64,000 bases of DNA from Oasisia sp. SBJ-2009 (taxonomy: Eukaryota; Annelida; Polychaeta; Sabellida; Siboglinidae): the NCBI GenBank assembly GCA_964017155.1, contig OZ024855.1:2874991-2938990 (forward strand). The letters run 5' to 3'. Position numbers and translations under genes: made by a program. A model generated the notes under the pieces. The model was not told the DNA's origin. It saw only the letters and a program-made list of their open reading frames with translations, and did not search any database. Shown here one piece after another: positions 35,703-46,700 of this stretch. Each line of letters starts with the position of its first letter. Positions within the stretch are counted from its first letter, which is position 1.

Positions 35703-36489
35703 GTCAGGATGTATCATTACGAGGAGGAACCGATGTCACAGACCATGCATATGTTGCCACATACCTTCTGGTGCATCAACTCGGCTATCCAGGCACGTGA
35801 CCGGAAGTTAATTTGGTTGTGAAATGAAATGTAATTCCCTTGGTGTGTGTGCGTGTGTGCGTACGTGTGTATGTACGTACGTGTGTATGTATGTATGTAT
35901 GGATGGATGTATGTATATGTATGCATGCTTCCCAGAGAATGCGAGGTGTCGTTCAGTTTAACATGTCTGCCAGGGAGTAAACAGTAAAGCACTTTGAGGA
36001 ATCCTGAGGATATTTATGGATATTTCGTATGCCTAATTTAACTGTTTGTTAACAGTTATACCAATAATCCACATAATCAGTTTGATTTTACTTTTGTGGA
36101 ATGTGAAGTATCAGGGCTTTAGTGAACGTTTGTTTACTCCGAGCTAAATATTTCTTGTAGTCACAGTATGGTGAATATTTCATCGATTGAGTTTGCTTTC
36201 ACCGGTTGCTTTGTGTGGTCCTGCCACTTGCTTACACCGCCTGCTGTCCCTTCAGGAGATGTCGATCATCGCCATCTTCCTGTGGCTGATCCACTGGGTG
36301 TACGCCGAGACGTTCGGCAAGCCTCGGCCCGTCGAGACGCCGACGGTGGACGTCGTCGACATGAACCTGGACGGCGATGACGTCAAGAAGCCCGTAAAAC
36401 CGCGCGGACGTAACGTGCGCATGCACACGTCCGCCAAGCGCGCGACCAGTTCCTCCAGGCGCATGTCCACTTCCGGCAGACGTCGTTAA
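35703..36489 (+). CDS. Unidentified multi-pass membrane protein, last two exons (plus paralogue)
   Basis: Exons are 35703-35792 (90 nt) and 36256-36489 (stop TAA at 36487), both phase 0. They align with the last two exons of the minus gene. Shared blocks are RMYHYEEEPMSQTM versus RMYYGEEHVPQTM, CINSAIQ versus CINSLIQ, AIFLWLIHWVYAETFGK versus AIVLWVIHWFYAETFGK, and TPTVDVVDM versus TPTVDVVNM. The C-terminus differs, being longer and rich in Arg and Ser. The donor after CAG at 35792 is GCACGT, so this intron seems to be GC-AG. An AATAAA signal is at 36587. Upstream exons are not identified and may lie in the candidate gene at 26.8-30.3 kb. The family is unknown. Confidence 0.65.
35845..35905. 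repeat. GTGTGT/GTAC/TATG microsatellite
   Basis: Mixed GTGTGC, GTACGT and ATGT runs in the intron between the two plus-strand paralogue exons. Confidence 0.8.
35918..36020 (+). mobile_element. Truncated SINE (3' portion)
   Basis: Matches the 3' half of the SINE at 7264-7600: ATGCTTCCCAGAGAA, GAACAGGTCTGTC-like, AGTAAAGC.CTTTGAG and TCCTGAGGAT. The tRNA-like head is absent, as expected for 5' truncation. Confidence 0.7.
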
Positions 36490-36586
36490 CGCAACACTGG
36501 GGCTCGCTGGAATACAAGGACTCGAAGCGGTCGCTTTCGAACGAACAATGATAATGCCGCTACTGTACCGCTAAACATCAAAAATT

Positions 36587-36592
36587 AATAAA
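36587..36592 (+). terminator. Polyadenylation signal of the plus paralogue
   Basis: AATAAA 98 bp after the TAA stop at 36487-36489. Confidence 0.6.
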
Positions 36593-36888
36593 CTTTCAGA
36601 CAAATGACGTCATCGTTACGCGTAACGTGCTTTTCAGTTGATCTTCTCTACTAAGTAATCCGCCAGCCCATGCAGAAACGCTGAATTAGGTGTATGTAAT
36701 TGTTCATTTGTGATTTTGTCTTTTCTATAATGTTTATGCCGTATGCATAACACATAACATTAGGCAAGTACAGCGAGCATATTGAAATAGTTTCCCATTT
36801 CCCTTTTAAGATACGAATTATCTACAATATCAAGCTTTGACAGCATATTGATTGGGGCAAGACAAGTGAACCTATTTGCGATGCAATC

Positions 36889-38040
36889 ACGCACAACACT
36901 GCCAATGCAATCACGTACAACACTGCCAATGTAATAACGTACAACACTGCCAATGCAATCACGTACAACACTGCCAATGCAATCACGCACAACACTGCCA
37001 ATGCAATCACGCACAACACTGCCAATGCAGTCACGTACAACACTGCTAATCCAGTCATGTACAGCACTGTCAATGCAATCACGCACAACACTGTCAATGC
37101 AATCACGTACAACACTGTCAATGCAATCACGTACAACACTGTCAATGCAACCACGTACAACACTGTCAATGCTATCACGTACAACACAGTCAATGCAACC
37201 ACGTACAACACTGTCAATGCTACCACGCACAACACTGTCAATGCAATCACGTACAACACTGTCAATGCAATCACGTACAACACTGTCAATGCAATCACGT
37301 ACAACACTGTCAATGCAATCACGTACAACACTGTCAATGCTATCACGTACAAAACTGTCCATGCAATCACGTACAACACTGTCAATGCTACCACGTACAA
37401 CACTGTCAATGCAATCACGTGTATTATTTCCAGTGCTATCACGTACAACACTGTCAATGCAATCACGTACAACACTGTCAATGCAATCACGTACAACACT
37501 GTCAATGCAACCACGTACAACACTGTCAATGCTATCACGTACAACACAGTCAATGCAACCACGTACAACACAGTCAATGCAACCACGTGCAACACTGTCA
37601 ATGCTACCACGCACAACACTGTCAATGCAATCACGTACAACACTGTCAATGCAATCACGTACAACACTGTCAATGCAATCACATACAACACTGTCAATGC
37701 AATCACGTACAACACTGTCAATGCAATCGCGTACAACACTGTCAATGCAACCACGTACAACACTGTCAATGCTATCACGTACAACACAGTCAATGCAACC
37801 ACGTACAACACTGTCAATGCAACCACGTACAACACCGTCAATGCTATCACGTACAATACAGTCAATGCAACCACGTACAACACAGTCAATGCAACCACGT
37901 ACAACACTGTCAATGCTACCACGCACAACACAGTCAATGCAACCACGTACAACACAGTCAATGCTATCACGTACAACACTGTCAATGCTACCACGCACAA
38001 CACTGTCAATGCAATCACGTACAACACTGTCAATTCATTC
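36889..38040. repeat. 24-bp minisatellite, about 48 units, with higher-order structure
   Basis: The unit is close to CACGTACAACACTGTCAATG plus four bases (CAAT, CAAC, CTAT or CTAC). The first units carry GCCAATG in place of GTCAATG. Groups of variants recur: 37141-37200 is identical to 37501-37560 (360 bp, 15 units apart), and the same block returns at 37741-37800. As 24 is divisible by 3, several frames on both strands stay open for over 400 codons without being genes. It lies downstream of the plus paralogue. Confidence 0.97.
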
Positions 38041-38149
38041 AACTGTTGAAAGGCCGTTGCCCATGGCATGGGCTAGTGGCAGCAAGCTGGTCGACGACCC
38101 ACCTGGTGGTCGGTTGGGCAGTTATTCCGACGTGTCTGAAGATGGACTC

Positions 38150-38300
38150 GTGCTCCAAGCCGCAGCTCTGTCTTTGTGGAACGGATACCAAGAATACATG
38201 CGTTTAGCTTGTGCAGATGTGATGGGTACAGTGGCCAGGATCTGGAGCAAGATGCTGATGTTTGGGAAGAAAATGTCAACATCGTCGTGATAGCAGTGTG
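38150..38300 (-). pseudogene. hAT transposase C-terminal relic
   Basis: On the minus strand (38265 to 38188) PNISILLQILATVPITSAQA is followed by KRMYSW. This resembles the hAT dimerisation region, whose usual form is YPNLSxLLxILLTIPVTSAxAERSFS. The key Glu-Arg-Ser positions are altered and the downstream frame is lost, so it is an old fragment. Confidence 0.5.
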
Positions 38301-38719
38301 CGGTCGTTTCGATACTTCATTGTTGATCCATTGCATGCGTCACAGCTCAAGATCACCCTCGATGACAACAGACGAATCTGGAAGGAGCGACTCATGCATG
38401 GAACCGGCTCGCGCCAGTGACTGCAGCGATCAGACGCTTCCGTCTCTCCCGAGTTGCACGGAATAAGTGCTCTCAGACTGCAAGCACACTTCTGTTGTTC
38501 CCCCAATCGAAGTTAGAGGTCGGATGTGATGGCGTCTACAACGCCAACGGGATAGTAGATATTGACACGGGGGTGATCTTCCACATTTCCTGATCCGACT
38601 GGTGTCCAACGGTAGACGGATCTCGTCGCCGTTCTGAGAGCATGACGTTCGAAGTCAACACCTCTGGAAAGTTCTTCTGCCTGGATGAAGAGCTCGTGGG
38701 ACTTGCTTTCTGGGCGGTT

Positions 38720-38865
38720 ATTCCTCAGAACGTCTAGGTTGTAGACATTCTTCAGTGTGCGGACACGAAGAATCAAGAATGTTCGCACACTGAAGGGCCT
38801 ACTCACGCCAACAACCACTACTTCAAATATGCAGACGACACTGCTCTTGTCGGTCTCGCCCCCTC
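38720..38865 (+). pseudogene. Reverse transcriptase fragment with YADD box
   Basis: HYFKYADDTALVGLA at 38818-38860 looks like RT motif C. A 13-bp near-perfect inverted repeat (CAGTGTGCGGACA at 38754 and TGTTCGCACACTG near 38779) sits just before it, suggesting a rearrangement within the element. Confidence 0.4.
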
Positions 38866-38934
38866 CACATTTTACATGATTTTTAGATATAAAAAAAGCA
38901 TTACTGAACGGCACAGCGCATGCTTTACTGGTAG

Positions 38935-39003
38935 ATATATATATATATATTATATATATAAGTATGTATATATATATATACACACATATATATATATAAT
39001 TAT
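38935..39003. repeat. (TA)n-rich tract
   Basis: Interrupted TA dinucleotide runs with ACACATATA in the middle. Confidence 0.85.
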
Positions 39004-40446
39004 ACATAGGTGCTAAATGGCAACATTTTGTCGGGATACAATTCTCACGGCCTTTTGTATAATGTCAAATGTGTTTATGGCGATGCTGACACACACACAT
39101 ACGTCCTAATGTCAGTGTCTGGCAGGTCTACGATAGGTAAAAAGAAACATCACAGCCTACCCACTTCTGAGCACATTTATTTGAGGTATTCACGCCAATT
39201 TCCGTTCATACAGAACCCATCATCGGTGACACTGAGGAATCGCAGTATATCACCCCTGGAATATCTCCAAGAAACATTCTTCTGTAACATTCTTCTGTCA
39301 CAGTGTGACGCATGGTCTGATTGAATTTGCAAACAACTAACACAGTACACTGAATGAATGCTAGTCTTGACAGAAACGTACACAGGATGTAATGATTTGC
39401 CTAAAATAAAATATTAAATTATACAACATATGACAGCGCAAATAATCCAACCAACAATTTGGGATATATATATATATCACAAAACACTGTAAATACAGTG
39501 TACATACATATGTATACATACATATGTATTATTTATGTATACAATATAGATAGTTATACCTCGTTTATTCAATCTTCAGTAATCCGGTCGTTTCACAATC
39601 CACACGTTTTATTAGCAACTATCTTGATACCATGTTCAATAAGGATCTCACTAATCCATATGTTTTGTTTAGCCAACCAGAAACACTGGGAACCAAAGTA
39701 CACAGAGAACTGAGACAGGACTGTATAATTATATTCACACATCTGGAAACAGCCGAGGCTGTGAACCAACCATAAGACACTACTGCTGTGCAATTATGAT
39801 ATTGATAACATTTAAAAAGTGTCATAAATTAAACACCATAAACACCATGTACAGTTGATAAGCACCAGAAAACAAAGTTGATATGCTATGTCAAATGGGT
39901 TCAATAAAACCTACAACATAAAGTGCTTGCGACTCACTGAAAACAGAATGTCAAAGGTTTCCAGCAGAAAAATCATTTCAGCCGGATACAAATCAGCAGT
40001 ATAACTGAATAGTTTAGTCTTATGAAAAAAATAGACTTATGTCATAATTTGTTGTGTACACGATCTCACGTCAATGTAACGCAAGTCACTCAGGTGCTTG
40101 GCTGCCAACATGTGTCAACAAAACACACGATGACACGAATTTACGCAAGCGATTTGGGTATTCACAAGAAGTGCTCACGTCTAGGGCCACAATTAGGCCC
40201 AAAATGCATAAATATGAGGGTTTGTGCGTTTGTTTTGGAATTATTACATTTCTACACAATTAAATATGTTGTTTTGGAATTATTACCACATTTCTACACA
40301 ATTAAATATGTTGCACTTTAAGCGAACCTAAAACTGCTATCAAACACGTGTTTTCATCGATGTCTCTTTCTTTCTTGTTGTCATTTCCCACGTTGTCACG
40401 GTCTATGTTGTCTCTTTGTAAGTTGTTGCTCCATAGCTGTGATTTC
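39004..40446. other. AT-rich intergenic DNA downstream of TTC39C
   Basis: I see no exon or named repeat. A 28-bp direct repeat, TTTTGGAATTATT..CATTTCTACACAATTAAATATGTTG-like, is duplicated at about 40233-40271 and 40273-40313. TTC39C transcription ends somewhere in this region. Confidence 0.45.
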
Positions 40447-40637
40447 CTACATTCCGTTGTCTGTTGGTTTGTCTCGCTTCAAAGCTGCATATATCCTGAT
40501 GTTTAATCGCCCTTCAAAGTCATAGTCCGACATATCCTGAAATCACAAAATTAACAATGTGACTGCAATGTTATTGTAATAATACATTCTCTGTAAGCCA
40601 CAAAGGAAGGCATCTTTCTGCACATTTGTGTGTGTGT

Positions 40638-40734
<97 letters not shown>

Positions 40735-43700
40735 TATGTTATTGTACATGTTATTCTTTCTACATAAATTTCTTTACGTAAATAAGTCATTGATAAGATG
40801 ACACCAGAGCACCAGTGCCCGCCACAAAGAAATATTTAAACCTATCAATTTTTATGTAGCATTATTCACTCACTTGAACGTTTATTTCTTTATTGTGTGC
40901 TTTTTAAAGTTTGCGTTGATGAGTTGTAAAGTATTAAAAAGATGGTGTCACAGTATTATATTTTACAAGATGCTTTTACAGCTTGTTAGATTCACTTACC
41001 TTCGCTTTGTGTAGATATTTTGAGCCTTCCTCCCAAGTCTAAAATATAGACAAACATAATCCAAGGAAATTTGCTTTGGCGATTATATACTTACAATGAC
41101 AATAATGTACAAAGCTTCTGAATCACATTACTGTGTATGCATAAATATGTATATATCACTGATTTTTAGCTAACAGTATAACTTAATGTTAATGCTAACT
41201 ATAATGACAACATTTTGTTTGTCATTCAACGACATGATGATATGTAACTTCACACATATATCATGCAAATTTGACAATATTAACTTCAAGCTGTTTGCCC
41301 AAGAATATGCAGAAATTTCAGCATAGCTAAAAATATATAATTTACTCCCCCAAACTATCAACATAGTAGCTGAACATATTAGTGTAACATTTCTAAGTTT
41401 TGTATTTAAAGGGAGGGTGCCAGCTCCTCTGCTCAAAATTGGCTGAGCAGTAAGTTGCAATGGGAAGTCTGCTGTCTAGAACGTGGGAAAGTTAAACATC
41501 AAAGGGTTTTGCGGCTACCTCTGATCGCACTGGCATAATTAATAATTAGTTTTGTTTTTAAACTGGATGTTTTATTTACCATCTTTCAAACGGTGAACAC
41601 TTGTTCCACTTTTAATAAAGTAACTAACACAGATTGGCAGGCAGTAAACCTTCAACATGCGTGTTGTAGTCATAAAAACATAGTATTAAATGAAAAATAT
41701 AAACCTAGGCGCTGATAGCCTCGCTTTAACACTGGTCGCATATTAGAGAATGTGTTTGTGTTTTAGGAGGATTATTACACTGTTGTCGGGTACCTGTGGA
41801 GAGTGCATCAATGTTCCACCAAGTTCATAGAATGCATAGGCAGCCACGTGGAGGTCTTCCTTCATCCCCTCTTGTCTGGCTATGGCCTCTCGGAAACACT
41901 ACACACAAACCAGAACACATCATCCCCCAGTCACCCAGGAAACACCCGACTCAGTAATGTGGCTGTCATTTCAGTTCTCGTTGTTTTGACTGTCGGTTTT
42001 CGCAAAGTATCGTTTAAATTGTCAAAAAAAGTTGCATTGTGCTGATTCCTTGATAGAACTACCAATACGCAAAAACCTATAAATAAACAAGTTTATAAAA
42101 AAACTGTATATAATTTATATGATGCATTAACAAGACTGCTACCAAATGTGTCAAACTCAAGCGTACTAAAAGCTAATGGTTTATCAATAGTTCACATATT
42201 TTCACTGACAATTTTTAACGGTACTGATAATGATTTCAACAGTCGGTAAGTTAGATATATAAATGAATAAAACTTAGATGAATTATATCACAAACTAGAG
42301 CACTTTTTGTCAATTTGGGCAAAGAATTGAACAGAAAACATTCTCACCTGAATCGCCATTTCCGTGTCTCCGAGCTCCCGGTAGAGAGCGCCCTCTATGA
42401 GGCTACGTAAGTGGAACAGCTTCTTGTCGGTCTGCTGATTACAAACTGCAAACAGATTAAAAAAGAAAGTAAATGTCACTGAAATTGGAACTGACACAGT
42501 AGATATGTGAGAACACTATAATGGCATACGTAGAGCACAGTGGCTCAGAGGTAGAGCTTCGGACTCTCGACTAAGACGACCCGGGTTCGAATCCTGGCTG
42601 CAGTGTTAAAACCTTGGGCAAGTTTTTCACTCTACATTGCTCCAGTTCACTCAGCTGTATAAATGAGTACCTGGCTATAGACAGTGGTGGATATGTGTAT
42701 GAGCAGACTTCGCGCATTAATGGTAACGTATGACTGGATGCTTGTCTAATTGAACAGGTCTGTCGAAGAAGTAAGGTGTAAAGCGCTTTGAGCAATTCTG
42801 AGGATTGGATACTGCCCTCTATACGAACGTACTTTACCTTTATTTTATACGCATCTGATGCAGAAGCAAGAAAAGATACAGATAAATATTATATTTCCTT
42901 ACAGGCAAAATTAACCAAAATGCCAAAAGCATTCTACAAGTGCACATGTTATTTCTCATTGCAATATCTACAAACTAGGTGGAGAGTTCTAAATAAATTA
43001 TTACGTTATTCTACAGTGGAGACAAACGCTGTGATGTTTCCTCCTACAAAGACAGCATTTGAAATTCTGCTGGTTCGTGACAACCGGATGTTAGTACTTG
43101 TTGTCTGTGGGACAACTTAGCTTAGGTGCAGGGCAGCACTGTTATTCAGCACATTCAACTGTAAATACTGTTAATTACCTATGGATAAGTAGGTTTCGAA
43201 ATGAAGTTGTGGAACAAGTGAATTGGTGTACAGACAAGTGATATGATTTTTTCTACTTGTCCTCGGGACAAGTAGTTGTTTTTACAAGTTTTGAACCCTG
43301 AAAAATTATAACAGGTGATACCACGGTCACATATGTATGACAATTATTTCACAGAAGCTGTTGTACTTGATGCTTGAGGACCGTGGACCTCCAAGAAAAG
43401 TGATAAAAAATGACCAGACGTCCTGGAGGTACCTTCAAGCATTGTCTCCAGGTCCGTGTGTTTACAGGTTGACAGCGAGTTCCACAGGTAGAGGACCTCG
43501 AGACACCGCAGCTTGCAGTGTTCCTCAGTAACACCCGTCTTCATCAACTTCTTGGCCTGCATCAAAAAGGTCAATGATGGGTTCATACGATATCAGTTGA
43601 TGCTTCATTTATTGAATACACAATCAATGTTGATCAACTTGAAAGTGACTCTGGGCCAGGTGTAATGCTCTCTATAGAAATAAACCTGTGTCTTCACTCT

Positions 43701-46700
43701 GCATTACTGCTGCCTCTGTAATTTCACTACTGCATACATTGGTGTCAGAAGTGGGATACCGCACCGTGACATAATTCCAGGGACATTTCCAAATGAGAAT
43801 CACACAGTAAGCAAAGAATTAATAACAAAAACTATCACAAATTATGCAGTATGTCTTGTTACAAAATTCTTACCCGCTTCACGACAAATGTTTCTATTGG
43901 GGAGTTCTTCCGCCGAACGAGGCCTGGAACTTGTTTGAGTGTTTTTTCGACAGTCGCCATGTCCCCTGTGGCACCCTGGCATACTGCAAACACATTTTAT
44001 CAAAGAATCTATAAAATCTATAAAAATCATCTATAAAAATCACATCAATGGCAAACAACATTAAACACATCTTTGTTGATTCTTCATACTACAGTAAAAT
44101 CTACCCACAATGTTCAATGTTTGTCATGACCAAGTCACAAATATGGACAGATAACATACAACGCAAATTTGTCATTCATAGCTTTAAAATATGCCTGTTT
44201 TAGGCAGGTTTTCATTACGGAATATGTTTGCTATGCTGTATCATCGACATGCTAACACTTAGACCAGTATACAATCACTGGTCTAAGTGTTAGCACTTAC
44301 ACCAGTGACTGTATACACTTCTACAATTCAGGTGAACAACTAAACAATGAGATCCACTCACTTGCTGACATGTAGGCATAGTAACTCTTCGACCAGCGAT
44401 TGTCTTCCCATAATCTGCAAATAAAATTTCACCGGAACACAAAACAAAACTTGATAAAATGAAATAACAAAGATGCTAACACACTATCATCTGATGTTTT
44501 CACAAAACGAATTATGAACCAATTGTATAATATACTAATGATACATATTCTCTACATGGACAATGTATCAAGAGGGTTTATATCAGACCACAGCAGACTG
44601 ACAACCAAATTCAAGTTTAAAAAAATGAGTTTCAGATTTTGGTTTGTTGCTTCGTCGTTGTCATTCTAATTACGCCTGATGTAATGAGAGATTAATGTGG
44701 CAGAGACACCCCTTAAGGGAAAAGGATTCTACAAGTCAATAAGCTCATCACACAGCAAGTTGTCCTATGCTATCAAAAATTACCAGATAACATCAAAAAC
44801 GTGTTCAGGCTCTTTGGCCATATCGTGTTTGTTGTTCTCAATGCCTGCCATGTGACTGGCTGAAGTATCACTACAACTGAGCCCTGCAACGTTTGTGATG
44901 ATCTCTTAAAGCCTGAAATTAATCTAAATGATGGCTCACCTGAGAAAACATTTGAGAGCTTCGTTCCAGTCCAGCATCATCATACTCATACAGCCTGCAG
45001 ATAACAACATCATCATACTCATACAGCCTGCAGGTAACAACATCATCATACTCATACAGCCTGCAGGTAACAACATCATCATACTCATACAGCCTGCAGA
45101 TAACAACATCATCATACTCATACAGCCTGCAGGTAACAACATCATCATACTCATACAGCCTGCAGGTAACAACATCATCATACTCATACAGCCTGCAGGT
45201 AACATCATCATACTCATACAGCCTGCAGATAACAACATCATCATACTCATACAGCCTGCAGATAACAACATCATCATACTCATACAGCCTGCAGGTAACA
45301 ACATCATCATACTCATACAGCCTGCAGGTAACAACATCATCATACTCATACAGCCTGCAGGTAACATCATCATACTCATACAGCCTGCAGATAACAACAT
45401 CATCATACTCATACAGCCTGCAGGTAACATCATCATACTCATACAGCCTGCAGATAACAACATCATCATACTCATACAGCCTGCAGATAACAACATCATC
45501 ATACTCATATAGCCTGCAGGTAACAACATCATCATACTCATACAGCCTGCAAGTAACAACATCATCATACTCATACAGCTTGCAGGTAACAACATCATCA
45601 TACTCATACAGCCTGCAGGTAACAACATCATCATACTCATACAGCCTGCATATAACAACATCATCATACTCATACAGCCTGCAGGTAACAACATCATCAT
45701 ACTCATACAGCCTGCATATAACAACATCATCATACTCATACAGCCTGCAGATAACAACATCACCATACAATACAAAATATTTAACAAAGAAATATGTATT
45801 AAAGTGGTAACATTATGCACATACTTTGTAATACAAAACAACAAACATATTGCTGATACAGCACCCTTGAAAAATCTATTTAATTACCTCACAACCACGC
45901 ATTAAAAAATATTTCTTTTTAACAAAATATGTTCCTGGGATAATAATGATACAGATTTCATTGTTTCAGCCAAAGAAAAACTGCAAAGACATTATCCAAT
46001 ACATGTACTACATATTCTTACTGGCAGTTGGCAAATAACACATTCTGGCAGATTGACAACAAAATTAGTGCTTGTTTATGAAATGCTAAAATAAAAACAA
46101 CATGGATGTTAACGTGTTGCTCAGCAGTGGTTGCTGTCCTACTACTGGTGTTTGGTGTGAGGACTGTATGTCTACTCACCTATCTCATGTAGACATATAA
46201 GTTGGATCTCCCGCTGGTCTGTGCTGGCGTCCAGCGCCACTCTACAGGCATTCATTGCCTCCTCAAGTTCCCCCTAAACACAACAACCACACCCTCATCA
46301 AATGATGCAAAATCTCTCCACTTTATTCGTGGCCAGTTTGTGTAGCTTGGAACAACTGGAGTGTGCCCATTATGTTGTGAATAATCAGTTGATATCTGTC
46401 TAACACTTGACACAAATCGAGAATGGGTAGTGCAAATTTGCATGTATAATATGCATTTATTACCTCCATTCCTTACCCAAAAGTTGGGGTGTGTATTATA
46501 CATGGTGCTAATAAGACTAAGCAATTTTGACCCATTTATCAGGTCCCATTGAGGAACCTTCAGTATCATTAGGGGCACCAATACGCAATTCGGGTATGTG
46601 ATGTATTTGTGTTATTTACTGTGCACAATGTTTAATTTTTATTCAGTTTATCTTTGAGATCTTTTAGTCTCCAACTATTATAGCTATAAGACATGTCTAC

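Noticed and set aside
36889..38040. CRISPR-like array
   Set aside because: Units are contiguous with no spacers, and the genome is clearly eukaryotic.
36760..38290. ORFs of 262-445 codons on both strands
   Set aside because: They are produced by the 24-bp minisatellite, whose unit is a multiple of 3; the peptides are pure 8-residue repeats in every frame.
42533..42615. Functional tRNA gene
   Set aside because: Same SINE family head as at 7264; not an independent tRNA.
44976..45764. CRISPR-like or coding repeat protein
   Set aside because: Units are head-to-tail without spacers, and the locus is an intron-exon boundary of TTC39C. The 302-codon ORF is not a gene on its own.
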